From an uncultured Oscillospiraceae bacterium (GTDB taxonomy: Bacteria; Bacillota; Clostridia; Oscillospirales; Ruminococcaceae), in the NCBI GenBank assembly GCA_900556255.1, contig USNZ01000085.1, forward strand, positions 1 to 6,024: DNA of 6,024 nt, given 5' to 3'. The notes beneath the pieces were generated by a model, which ran no database searches, had not been told where the DNA came from, and saw only the letters and a program-made list of their open reading frames with translations. Made by a program: the position numbers and the translations under genes. Positions 1 to 6,024 of this stretch are shown here, piece by piece; position 1 is the stretch's first letter, and every line of letters starts with the position of its first letter.

Positions 1-2105
1 TCGTCCAGCACCTGCAGCAGGATGTTGAACACATCCGGGTGGGCCTTTTCGACCTCATCGAACAGCACGACGCTGTACGGATGGCGGCGCACAGCCTCGG
101 TCAGCTGGCCGCCCTCCTCATAGCCGACATATCCCGGAGGCGCACCGATCAGACGAGATACGCTGAATTTCTCCATGTACTCGGTCATGTCGATACGTAC
201 CATGTTCTTTTCGTCGTCAAACAGGGCTTGTGCCAGTGCCTTGGCCAGCTCGGTCTTGCCGACGCCCGTGGGGCCGAGGAACAGGAAACTGCCGATAGGG
301 CGGTTGGGGTTGGCGATACCCGCGCGGGAACGCAGAATAGCGTCCGAAACCTTTTGTACGGCCTCGTCCTGACCGATCACGCGCTTATGCAGCACGTCCG
401 GCAGGCGCAGCAGCTTTTCACGCTCACCTTCGACCAGCTTGGCAACGGGGATGCCCGTCCAGCGGGCTACGATGCGTGCAATTTCCTCATCGGTCACGCG
501 GTCACGCAACAGGCTGGATTCCTTCTTCTCGGCGGCAATTTTTTCCTCCTCGCTCAGCTGTTTCTGCAGGTTGGGCAGCTTGCCGTACTGCAGCTCGCCG
601 GCCTTGGCGTAATCACCGGTGCGGGTGGCTTTTTCGATTTCCGCCTTGGTAGATTCCACCTCGGCGCGCAGGCTCTGCACCTTGTTGATGGCGTTCTTTT
701 CGTTTTCCCACTGTGCCTTTTTGCTGTTGAAGGTGTCGCGCAGCTCGGCCATCTCTTTTTCCAGAGCGTCCAGACGCTGCTTGGAAAGCTCGTCCGTTTC
801 CTTCTTCAAGGAGGCTTCCTCAATTTGCAGCTGGGTGATGCGGTGGTTCATCTCGTCCAGCTCGGCGGGCATGGAGTCCAGCTCGGTCTTGACCATGGCG
901 CAGGCTTCATCCACAAGGTCGATGGCCTTATCGGGCAGAAAACGGTCGGTGATATATCGGTCAGACAGCGTAGCGGCGGCAATCAGCGCGGCGTCCTGAA
1001 TCTTGACGCCGTGGTATACCTCATACCGTTCTTTCAGACCACGCAGAATGGAGATGGTATCCTCCACGGTAGGCTCGTTGACCATAACGGGCTGGAAACG
1101 ACGCTCCAGCGCGGGGTCTTTTTCGATATACTCGCGGTATTCGTCCAATGTGGTGGCGCCGATGCAGTGCAGCTCGCCGCGCGCCAGCATAGGTTTCAGC
1201 AGGTTACCGGCATCCATAGCGCCGTCGGTCTTGCCCGCACCGACAATGGTGTGCAGCTCATCAATAAACAGGATGATCTTGCCCTCGGACTTCTTGACCT
1301 CGTTCAGAACACTCTTTAAGCGCTCCTCAAACTCGCCGCGGTATTTGGCACCGGCGACCAGTGCGCCCATATCCAGGCTGAACACCGTGCGGTCCTTGAG
1401 GTTTTCGGGCACGTCGCCGCGCACGATACGCTGCGCAAGACCCTCCGCAATGGCGGTCTTGCCGACACCGGCCTCACCGATCAGAACAGGGTTGTTCTTG
1501 CGCTTACGGCTCAAAATGCGGATGACGTTGCGGATTTCGGTATCACGCCCGATGACAGGGTCCAGCTTGTTGGCACGCGCCATCTCCACCAGATCCTGCC
1601 CGTACTTTTTCAGGGCATCATAGGTGGATTCGGGGTTGTCGGTCGTTACGCGCTGGTTGCCGCGCACCTGCGAAAGCTGCTGCATAAAGCGCTCGGTCGT
1701 GATGTTGAACGCCTTGAACAGCTCGGCGGCTGCCTTGCCGGGGCGCTGCAAAATGCCGAGAAATACATGCTCGACGCTGATATACTCGTCCTGCATCTGC
1801 TTGGCCTGCTGCTCGGCGGCGTTTAAGGCGCGGTCGAGGTCGCCGGAAATATAAACCTTGTCGGGGTCACGACCGGAGCCGGTGACCCGGGGCAAAGCCT
1901 CGACCTTTTGCAGGGCGGCTTGCGCAAAAGCATTGGGGTCGGTGCCGAGCTTGGTCAGCAGCTGCGGGATCAGCCCGTCTTGCTGCTGTGCCAGTGCCGC
2001 AAGCAGATGCTCCTGCTCTACGGCGTTGTTGGAATATTCAACGGCAAGGCGCTGTGCGCTCTGCAGAGCCTCCAACGTTTTTTGGGTAAATTGGTTCGTG
2101 TTCAT
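1..2105 (-). CDS. clpB: ATP-dependent chaperone ClpB (Hsp100 disaggregase), partial: C-terminus beyond the left edge
   Basis: ClpB is a cytoplasmic hexameric AAA+ disaggregase that threads aggregated proteins through its pore, usually together with DnaK/DnaJ/GrpE. The frame is open from the ATG at 2105 to the window edge, about 701 codons of the usual ~860. Domains seen in order: Clp N-domain (about 1-145, starting [14 protein letters not shown]); NBD1 with Walker A GEAGVGKT (210-217), pore loop KYRGEFE with Tyr255, and Walker B FIDE (Asp282-Glu283); a charged coiled-coil middle domain (about 410-530) that separates ClpB from ClpA and ClpC; then NBD2 with Walker A GPTGVGKT (611-618), pore loop GYVG (658-661) and Walker B LFDE (Asp683-Glu684). 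All motifs sit 3-6 residues from their places in E. coli ClpB, so nothing looks lost. The start is fixed by the ribosome binding site AAGGAGGT (2113-2120) 7 nt upstream. It has its own SigA-like promoter and a CIRCE operator, implying HrcA-controlled heat induction. Downstream genes and the terminator are not visible. Confidence 0.98.
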   Translation of the reverse strand, partial: MNTNQFTQKTLEALQSAQRLAVEYSNNAVEQEHLLAALAQQQDGLIPQLLTKLGTDPNAFAQAALQKVEALPRVTGSGRDPDKVYISGDLDRALNAAEQQAKQMQDEYISVEHVFLGILQRPGKAAAELFKAFNITTERFMQQLSQVRGNQRVTTDNPESTYDALKKYGQDLVEMARANKLDPVIGRDTEIRNVIRILSRKRKNNPVLIGEAGVGKTAIAEGLAQRIVRGDVPENLKDRTVFSLDMGALVAGAKYRGEFEERLKSVLNEVKKSEGKIILFIDELHTIVGAGKTDGAMDAGNLLKPMLARGELHCIGATTLDEYREYIEKDPALERRFQPVMVNEPTVEDTISILRGLKERYEVYHGVKIQDAALIAAATLSDRYITDRFLPDKAIDLVDEACAMVKTELDSMPAELDEMNHRITQLQIEEASLKKETDELSKQRLDALEKEMAELRDTFNSKKAQWENEKNAINKVQSLRAEVESTKAEIEKATRTGDYAKAGELQYGKLPNLQKQLSEEEKIAAEKKESSLLRDRVTDEEIARIVARWTGIPVAKLVEGEREKLLRLPDVLHKRVIGQDEAVQKVSDAILRSRAGIANPNRPIGSFLFLGPTGVGKTELAKALAQALFDDEKNMVRIDMTEYMEKFSVSRLIGAPPGYVGYEEGGQLTEAVRRHPYSVVLFDEVEKAHPDVFNILLQVLD

Positions 2106-2112
2106 AAAGCGT

Positions 2113-2120
2113 ACCTCCTT
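2113..2120 (-). promoter_or_regulatory. Ribosome binding site of clpB
   Basis: Minus-strand AAGGAGGT lies 7 nt before the ATG at 2105. It is a near-perfect Shine-Dalgarno match and fixes the clpB start at the N-terminus expected for the family. Confidence 0.9.
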
Positions 2121-2171
2121 TACTTGCAGATACGGAAATTTGCTGTGATACATCGGGAAATTATTTTGTGT

Positions 2172-2198
2172 TTAGCACTCTAACCTCTCGACTGCTAA
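2172..2198. promoter_or_regulatory. CIRCE operator (HrcA binding site) of clpB
   Basis: The sequence reads TTAGCACTC, then exactly 9 bases, then GACTGCTAA. The CIRCE consensus is TTAGCACTC-N9-GAGTGCTAA, so the left arm is perfect and the right arm differs at one base (C at 2192 instead of G). It starts one base after the -10 box of the clpB promoter and covers the expected transcription start near 2193, the usual place for repression by HrcA. By established knowledge, HrcA holds class I heat-shock genes off until GroEL is titrated by unfolded protein. hrcA itself is not in this window. Confidence 0.92.
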
Positions 2199-2199
2199 T

Positions 2200-2227
2200 A
2201 TTGTACCACTTTGGTGGGGAATGTCAA
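2200..2227 (-). promoter_or_regulatory. SigA-like promoter of clpB
   Basis: On the minus strand a perfect -35 TTGACA (2222-2227) is separated by 16 bp from -10 TACAAT (2200-2205). The -10 is preceded by TGG, giving an extended -10 element. The predicted start, near 2193, falls inside the CIRCE operator, leaving a leader of roughly 90 nt in which I see no clear hairpin. Such a strong vegetative promoter directly under a repressor site fits a gene that is kept repressed and released by heat. Confidence 0.85.
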
Positions 2228-2340
2228 TAGGGTAAATTGAAAAGAATTTGTGAACTTATGCGACGAATCGGCCGAACACTGGCAAATGACAGCAAACAGT
2301 GCTAATCCGTGCACAGGCAACCTTGCCCGCCAAAGGCAGA

Positions 2341-2379
2341 GATAAGAAAAGCTCCCCGACCGTAGGGTCGGGGAGCTTT
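2341..2379 (-). terminator. Rho-independent terminator of the rarA-hydrolase unit
   Basis: The arms at 2348-2361 and 2366-2379 are perfectly complementary over 14 bp (GC-rich core CTCCCCGACC) around a 4-base loop. On the minus strand the stem is followed by TTTTCTTATC, a usable U-rich tract. It begins 18 nt after the hydrolase stop codon and lies upstream of the clpB promoter, so it insulates clpB from read-through of the rarA unit. On the plus strand the run after the stem is only TTTG, so it should act in one direction. Confidence 0.92.
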
Positions 2380-2396
2380 GCGGTTGTATAAATGTA

Positions 2397-3329
2397 TTAA
2401 AGGTAGTTTTCAACCCAGGTCAGCACATAGTCAAAGACCTCGGCACGATTGGTTTCGTTGTGCAGTTCGTGGCGGGCGTCCTCCCAAATCTGGCAGGTCA
2501 GATCCTTGACGCCTGCATCGCCCAGCATGGCCCAGACAGCGCGTACCCCCGCACCGTAGTTGCCCACAGGGTCGCCGTCACCGGCGATCAGCAGAACAGG
2601 TAAGTCCTTATTAAAGTTCTGCGCCCATTTTTTGCTGCTGACATGGTTGAGCACCGTCAGCATTTCGCGGTAGGTGCCCGCCGTGAACGGGAAGGTGCAC
2701 AGCGGGTCGGCGTCATAGGCGGTGACGACGCTTTCCTCACGGGTCAGCCACGCATTGGGGGATTTTGCATCGGGGATGCGCTTGCAGTAGCTGCCAAAAT
2801 TCAGCTTGACCATAAGCGGAGAAACATAGTCGTTGCCCCTGACGGCGGCAATCAGCGCGGCAAGCGGCCGGCCAAAGATGTTGGCGGCAGCGGGGCCTGC
2901 CGTGCCGGAGAAGATGGCGGCGCTGATGCTTTCGGGCCAGGTTTCGGCGTACCAGCGCGCATAAAAGCTGCCCATGCTGTGACCGTATAAAATGATCGGA
3001 ACATTGGGGAATTTCTCGTGCAGCAGGGTGTTCATCGTGTGCAGGTCATTCAGCAGGTTGAAACGCCCGTTCGGCTCGCCGTAGTGGCCGCGCTCGTTTT
3101 CGGCGGCGCTGCCGCCGTGGCCCAGGTGGTCGTTGCCAGCCAGCGCAATGCCGTGTTCGGCGTAAAACTGCGCCATGGGCGCATAGCGCTGTACATATTC
3201 GCACATACCGTGGCTGAGCTGCAGCACACCGCGCACAGGTACATCGGGCATTGTGTAAATGTAGGCGGCACATGGATGCTTTTTGTCAGCGGAGACAAAA
3301 TGCAGTGTTTCGCAGCGGAGTTCAGACAT
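2397..3329 (-). CDS. Alpha/beta hydrolase, serine aminopeptidase S33 / lysophospholipase-like (Hydrolase_4 type)
   Basis: A 310-residue alpha/beta-hydrolase, a usual length for the monoacylglycerol lipase/lysophospholipase-like group. Seen in the protein: the LSHGM segment (38-42) after an early strand, expected to form the oxyanion hole; NDHLGHG (66-72); the nucleophile elbow GHSMG (116-120) with Ser118; a variable lid region (about 140-210); the acid in GDGDP (Asp253); and the catalytic His in ARHELHNE (His287). The triad is complete. There is no signal peptide or membrane segment, so it should be cytoplasmic. The frame stays open upstream to 3740, but that part overlaps rarA in another frame and does not resemble this family. 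The ATG at 3329 has a good ribosome binding site and gives a normal N-terminus. It follows rarA by 4 nt and is probably translationally coupled. The substrate (lipid, other ester or peptide) cannot be told from the sequence. Confidence 0.92.
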   Translation of the reverse strand: MSELRCETLHFVSADKKHPCAAYIYTMPDVPVRGVLQLSHGMCEYVQRYAPMAQFYAEHGIALAGNDHLGHGGSAAENERGHYGEPNGRFNLLNDLHTMNTLLHEKFPNVPIILYGHSMGSFYARWYAETWPESISAAIFSGTAGPAAANIFGRPLAALIAAVRGNDYVSPLMVKLNFGSYCKRIPDAKSPNAWLTREESVVTAYDADPLCTFPFTAGTYREMLTVLNHVSSKKWAQNFNKDLPVLLIAGDGDPVGNYGAGVRAVWAMLGDAGVKDLTCQIWEDARHELHNETNRAEVFDYVLTWVENYL

Positions 3330-3333
3330 AGCG

Positions 3334-4596
3334 TTATTCTCCTTTGATTTTTTTCCAGTACTGGGCAAAGGCCTGTTCGTTTTTGTTGTCGCCGGGCTCG
3401 TAATAACGGCGATCCTTGATGGCATCGGGCAGATATTGCTGTGCCGTCCAGTGGTTGGGGTAGTCATGCGGGTAGAGGTAATGCTGCCCCTTGACCTTGG
3501 CATCGGCGCCGTCATAGTGCTTGTTTTGCAGCTGCCGCGGAATCGGCCCTGTGCGCCCCGCCTGTACGTCCGCCATGGCGGCGTTGATGGCATCGTAGCC
3601 GGAGTTGGATTTGGGCGCGGTGGCAACCAGAATGACCGCATCTGCCAGCGGAAGCCGTGCCTCTGGTAAGCCGACAGCGTTGGCAATGTCCACCGCCGAT
3701 TTGACAATGGGGATGATCTGCGGCCATGCAAGGCCGACATCCTCGCACGCGCAGACCATCAGGCGACGGCAGGCACTGGGCAGATCCCCCGCTTCCAACA
3801 GCCGTGCCAGATAGTGCAGTGCTGCGTCAGGGTCGGAGCCGCGCATGGATTTCTGGTACGCCGAAACAATGTCGTAGTGGTCGTCCCCCATTTTGTCGTA
3901 CCGCATGGCGGTGCGCACGGCAACCTGCTGTACCATGTCCAGCGTGATGGTGCGGGCACCGTTTTCAACAGGCGCGGCAGTCACGGCAAATTCCAGATTG
4001 CCCAGCGCCTTGCGCATATCGCCCCCCGCGCTTTGGGCCAGATAGTCCAGTGCGTCATCGGGAATCAGCACAGGCTGCTGTTCCTCGGCACCCAGCCGCG
4101 CGGCGGCGTTTTGCAGCCCCTTGCGGATATCCGCGTCGGTCAGGGCCTTGAACTCAAACACCGTGCAGCGGGAAAGCAGGGCGTTGTAGACATAAAAATA
4201 CGGGTTCTCGGTGGTGGAGGCGATAAGGGTGACGGTACCCTGCTCGACACATTCCAGCAGGCTTTGCTGCTGCCGTTTGTTGAAATACTGGATCTCGTCC
4301 AGATACAGCAAAATGCCGCCGCTTGCCCCCAGTGTGCCGATGTCGGCAAGCACGGCCTTGATGTCGGCGGTGCCCGCTGTGGTGCCGTTTAATTTGTGCA
4401 GACGCATACCGCTGCCTGCGGCAATGATGCTGGCCACGGTGGTTTTGCCGACACCGGAGGGGCCGTAAAAAATCATGTTAGGGATCCTGCCGCTGTCCAC
4501 CGTGCGGCGAAACACCTGATTCTTGCCCAAAAGATGCTGTTGGCCGCAGACTTCGTCCAGCGTGCGGGGACGCAGACGCTGTGCTAAAGGTTCCAT
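3334..4596 (-). CDS. rarA: Replication-associated recombination protein A (RarA/MgsA), AAA+ ATPase
   Basis: RarA (MgsA in E. coli, related to eukaryotic WRNIP1) is a tetrameric AAA+ ATPase of the clamp-loader group that acts at stalled or collapsed replication forks. The 420-residue protein is close to the usual ~420-450. Seen in order: N-terminal MEPLAQRLRPRTLDEVCGQ (1-19), the typical clamp-loader-like opening; Walker A GPSGVGKT (45-52); Walker B LLYLDE (96-101, Asp100-Glu101) followed by IQYFNK; sensor 1 segment ASTTENP (126-132); the GGDMRKALGNLE helix expected to carry sensor 2; and the C-terminal MgsA tetramerisation region with GSDPDAALHYLARL and CACEDVGLA. The ATG at 4596 has AAGGA (4605-4609) 8 nt upstream. 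It is first in a minus-strand unit with the hydrolase and is divergent from nth, with which its promoter overlaps. No key residue is missing. Confidence 0.96.
   Translation of the reverse strand: MEPLAQRLRPRTLDEVCGQQHLLGKNQVFRRTVDSGRIPNMIFYGPSGVGKTTVASIIAAGSGMRLHKLNGTTAGTADIKAVLADIGTLGASGGILLYLDEIQYFNKRQQQSLLECVEQGTVTLIASTTENPYFYVYNALLSRCTVFEFKALTDADIRKGLQNAAARLGAEEQQPVLIPDDALDYLAQSAGGDMRKALGNLEFAVTAAPVENGARTITLDMVQQVAVRTAMRYDKMGDDHYDIVSAYQKSMRGSDPDAALHYLARLLEAGDLPSACRRLMVCACEDVGLAWPQIIPIVKSAVDIANAVGLPEARLPLADAVILVATAPKSNSGYDAINAAMADVQAGRTGPIPRQLQNKHYDGADAKVKGQHYLYPHDYPNHWTAQQYLPDAIKDRRYYEPGDNKNEQAFAQYWKKIKGE
3339..3343 (-). promoter_or_regulatory. Ribosome binding site of the hydrolase, inside the 3' end of rarA
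   Basis: Minus-strand AGGAG (within AAAGGAGA, 3338-3345) lies 9 nt before the ATG at 3329 and also encodes the final Lys-Gly-Glu of RarA. This decides the hydrolase start and suggests that ribosomes ending rarA help initiate the next gene. Confidence 0.85.
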
Positions 4597-4644
4597 TTTT
4601 GTGTTCCTTTTTTAAAAGTATTACAAACAATCCGACTTCTATAC

Positions 4645-4673
4645 TTGATTATAGTGGATTTGCGTGGTAGAAT
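4645..4673 (+). promoter_or_regulatory. SigA-like promoter of the nth-gntR unit
   Basis: On the plus strand, -35 TTGATT (4645-4650) is separated by 17 bp from -10 TAGAAT (4668-4673), which is preceded by TGG (extended -10). The predicted start near 4680 leaves about 26 nt of leader before the GTG at 4706. This argues against any upstream start for nth. Confidence 0.72.
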
Positions 4674-4676
4674 CAA
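4648..4676 (-). promoter_or_regulatory. SigA-like promoter of rarA
   Basis: On the minus strand, -35 TTGATT (4671-4676) is separated by 17 bp from a perfect -10 TATAAT (4648-4653). The start would be near 4641, giving a leader of about 45 nt before the rarA ATG. Both boxes overlap the boxes of the rightward nth promoter on the other strand. Confidence 0.75.
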
Positions 4677-4693
4677 GGGGAAAGAACAGAAAC

Positions 4694-4697
4694 GGAG
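4694..4697 (+). promoter_or_regulatory. Ribosome binding site that decides the nth GTG start
   Basis: GGAG lies 8 nt before the GTG at 4706. It selects this GTG over the in-frame GTG at 4664, which lies inside the promoter upstream of the expected transcription start. Confidence 0.75.
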
Positions 4698-4705
4698 AAA
4701 AAGCA

Positions 4706-5350
4706 GTGACAAAAAACGAACTGGCGGCGCTGTGTATTGAACGCCTGAAAGCCGAATATCCCAAGACGGTCTGCACGCTGGACTACGACCACGCGTGGCA
4801 GCTTCTGGTGGAGGTGCGTCTGGCAGCCCAGTGCACCGACGCCCGTGTAAATATTGTGGTGCAAGAACTGTTTGCCAAATACCCGGGCGTAAACGAGCTG
4901 GCGGCCGCCGACCCGGCGGATATTGAGGCTATCGTGCGGCCCTGCGGCCTGGGACACAGCAAGGCAAGGGATATTTCAGCCTGTATGCGCAAGCTGCGCG
5001 ACGAGTTCGGCAGCAAGGTGCCGGAGAATTTTGACGCCCTGCTCTCTCTGCCCGGTGTGGGGCGCAAAAGCGCCAACCTGATGATGGGTGATGTGTTCGG
5101 GCAGCCTGCCATTGTGACGGATACCCACTGCATCCGCCTGTGCAACCGCATCGGACTGGTGGATAACGTCAAGGAACCCGCCAAGGTGGAAAAAGCCCTG
5201 TGGAAGCTGATCCCGCCGGAGGAAAGCAACGATTTTTGCCATCGGCTGGTGGATCACGGGCGCGCAGTCTGCACCGCCCGCACCAAACCCTACTGCGACA
5301 AATGCTGCCTGGCGGACATCTGCCGGGCACGAAAGGAATTTGCCGAATGA
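4706..5350 (+). CDS. nth: Endonuclease III (Nth), DNA glycosylase/AP lyase with a [4Fe-4S] cluster
   Basis: Nth excises oxidised pyrimidines and cleaves the abasic site by beta-elimination in base excision repair. The 214-residue protein matches the ~211 usual in E. coli. Seen: AAQCTDARV (40-48) in the N-terminal helical core; the helix-hairpin-helix LPGVGRKSAN (115-124) with catalytic Lys121; TDTHCIRLCNR (138-148) with catalytic Asp139; and four cluster cysteines, Cys189, Cys197, Cys200 and Cys206. The first cysteine gap is seven residues (C-X7-C-X2-C-X5-C), where the classical enzyme has six. An extra cysteine (Cys201) sits next to Cys200. The lysine-aspartate pair separates it from MutY, which lacks that lysine. 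The start is GTG, chosen for its GGAG 8 nt upstream and because the longer version begins inside the promoter. The stop overlaps the start of the following regulator. Confidence 0.96.
   Translation: MTKNELAALCIERLKAEYPKTVCTLDYDHAWQLLVEVRLAAQCTDARVNIVVQELFAKYPGVNELAAADPADIEAIVRPCGLGHSKARDISACMRKLRDEFGSKVPENFDALLSLPGVGRKSANLMMGDVFGQPAIVTDTHCIRLCNRIGLVDNVKEPAKVEKALWKLIPPEESNDFCHRLVDHGRAVCTARTKPYCDKCCLADICRARKEFAE
5332..5337 (+). promoter_or_regulatory. Ribosome binding site of the GntR regulator, inside nth
   Basis: AAAGGA lies 9 nt before the ATG at 5347 and within the last codons of nth. Together with the ATGA overlap it supports this start and coupled translation. Confidence 0.75.
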
Positions 5351-6024
5351 AAAAAGAAACCGAGACCCGCCTTGGCGGCGAGCTGCGCAGCCGCGCGGCT
5401 GCCGACAGGCTGGCGTATGAGCTGCGGCACGGCGTGTATGCCGAGGCCGAGCAGCTGCCCAGCGAGGTGGAACTGGCCGAGTTTTTGGGCCTGAGCCGCA
5501 CCGCGGTGCGTGATGCGCTGAGTGAACTGGAGCGTGCGGGATATCTGGAGCGCGTGCGCGGCATCGGCACGCTGATCAACCGTGACATTGCCAATGTAGA
5601 AAACCGCATGGACAAAAAGCTGGAATTCTACAAGATGATCCGTGCCATCGGCAAGGAACCCCACAGCGACAGCCTGACCGTCACCAAGGAACCTGCCAAC
5701 CCCGAAATGATACGCCGCCTAAAGCTGCCCCACGAAGGTCCGCAGACACTGGTGTTTGTACGCCGCCGTGTGCTGGCAGATGATATCCCTGTGCTGTTCT
5801 CGACCGATATTTTGCCGCTGGCGCTGTTTGAGGAAAAACGGCTGGATCGGATCGATTTCAGCCAACCGATTTTTGAAATTGCCGCCGCCTACTGCCACAC
5901 AGAAATCACCCAGACACTGGCGCATCTGCACGCCGTGACAGGCTCACCGGGGGTGCGCCGTCAGTTGGGGCTGCGCCCTGACCAGGCGCTGCTGCGGTTG
6001 GACGAAACCTGCTATTCCCGCCTG
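5347..6024 (+). CDS. GntR-family transcriptional regulator with UTRA-type (HutC subfamily) ligand domain, partial: C-terminus beyond the right edge
   Basis: The first 226 residues are present; HutC-type members are usually ~240, so only a short tail should be missing. The N-terminal winged helix-turn-helix (about 15-79) shows LPSEVELAEFLGLSRTAVRD (37-56), the core GntR signature, then ALSELERAGYLERVRGIGT (57-75) with the wing. The wing reads GIGTLI where GKGTFV is more usual. From about 95 on the pattern fits a UTRA effector domain: a PANPEMIRRLKLP helix, then VFVRRRVLADDIPVLFSTDI, matching the common UTRA layout of an Arg-rich strand followed by a 'gxP' turn and a strand. UTRA domains bind small metabolites such as sugars, amino sugars or urocanate; the ligand here is unknown. 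The ATG overlaps the nth stop (ATGA), so the two are one transcription unit. Whatever lies downstream probably contains its target genes, a usual arrangement for this family but not visible here. Confidence 0.9.
   Translation, partial: MKKETETRLGGELRSRAAADRLAYELRHGVYAEAEQLPSEVELAEFLGLSRTAVRDALSELERAGYLERVRGIGTLINRDIANVENRMDKKLEFYKMIRAIGKEPHSDSLTVTKEPANPEMIRRLKLPHEGPQTLVFVRRRVLADDIPVLFSTDILPLALFEEKRLDRIDFSQPIFEIAAAYCHTEITQTLAHLHAVTGSPGVRRQLGLRPDQALLRLDETCYSRL

Larger units (their letters stand above)
4644..4677. repeat. Inverted repeat formed by two interlocked divergent promoters
   Basis: CTTGATTATA (4644-4653) and TAGAATCAAG (4668-4677) are inverted copies matching at 9 of 10 positions, separated by 14 bp. 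Each arm carries the -35 box of one promoter and the -10 box of the opposite one. The symmetry may simply follow from the promoter arrangement; a palindromic operator for a dimeric repressor is an alternative. Confidence 0.7.

Noticed and set aside
39..1319. 426-codon open frame on the plus strand opposite clpB
   Set aside because: It is antisense to conserved ClpB coding sequence, has no ribosome binding site that I can see, and its Leu/Gly/Val/Gln-rich composition is what a GC-rich gene gives on its complementary strand.
2106..2192. Possible riboswitch or thermosensor in the ~90-nt clpB leader
   Set aside because: I could find no convincing stem or pairing with the ribosome binding site, and the CIRCE operator already explains heat regulation.
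2341..2379. Bidirectional terminator
   Set aside because: On the plus strand the stem is followed by TTTGCGG, without a U-tract, and no plus-strand gene ends there.
2195..2413. 72-codon minus-strand open frame across the clpB-hydrolase gap
   Set aside because: It runs through the terminator hairpin and the clpB promoter, and overlaps the hydrolase end; no ribosome binding site or motif was seen.
3330..3740. N-terminal extension of the hydrolase frame, giving a 447-residue protein starting at 3740
   Set aside because: The added ~137 residues lie wholly inside rarA in another frame, are low-complexity Arg/Pro/Thr/Ser-rich and unlike any hydrolase N-terminus; the ATG at 3329 has a proper ribosome binding site.
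3814..4392. 192-codon open frame on the plus strand opposite rarA
   Set aside because: It is the complement of the conserved RarA ATPase domain, with no recognisable motif and no supporting signals.
4664..4705. Upstream GTG as the start of nth, adding 14 residues
   Set aside because: It lies in the promoter spacer, upstream of the predicted transcription start, and the added residues are not part of the Nth family; the GTG at 4706 has a GGAG at the right distance.

Overview
The window looks like chromosomal housekeeping DNA from a GC-rich Firmicute, most likely class Clostridia. A family such as Oscillospiraceae/Ruminococcaceae is a guess from protein flavour only. The pointers are a CIRCE (HrcA) operator in front of clpB, strong AGGAGG-type ribosome binding sites, SigA-like promoters, UGA used as a stop, and protein wording typical of Clostridia (for example the TDTHC motif in endonuclease III and DEIQYFNK in RarA). 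I see no mobile element, CRISPR array, tRNA or rRNA.

Layout, left to right. Positions 1-2105 (minus strand) hold most of clpB, the Hsp100 disaggregase; its C-terminal end lies beyond the left edge. Its own promoter (2200-2227) runs straight into a CIRCE operator (2172-2198), so it reads as a single heat-shock gene under HrcA. A perfect 14-bp-stem terminator (2341-2379) separates it from the next minus-strand unit, rarA (3334-4596) followed by an alpha/beta hydrolase (2397-3329). These two are 4 nt apart and the hydrolase ribosome binding site lies inside the end of rarA. Between 4597 and 4705 is a divergent intergenic region in which the rarA promoter and the promoter of the rightward unit occupy the same ~30 bp on opposite strands. 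The rightward unit is nth (endonuclease III, 4706-5350) followed, with an ATGA stop/start overlap, by a GntR-family regulator with a UTRA-type ligand domain (5347 to the right edge, incomplete).

Functionally the centre of the window is genome maintenance: RarA acts at stalled replication forks and Nth removes oxidised pyrimidines, and the two are expressed from interlocked divergent promoters. ClpB is protein-stress management. The hydrolase and the GntR regulator are passengers in these operons whose substrate and ligand cannot be read from the sequence. I do not see a new multi-gene system; the points most worth a second look are the interlocked promoters, the one-residue-longer cysteine spacing in the Nth iron-sulfur loop, and the translational coupling of a metabolite-type regulator to a DNA repair enzyme.
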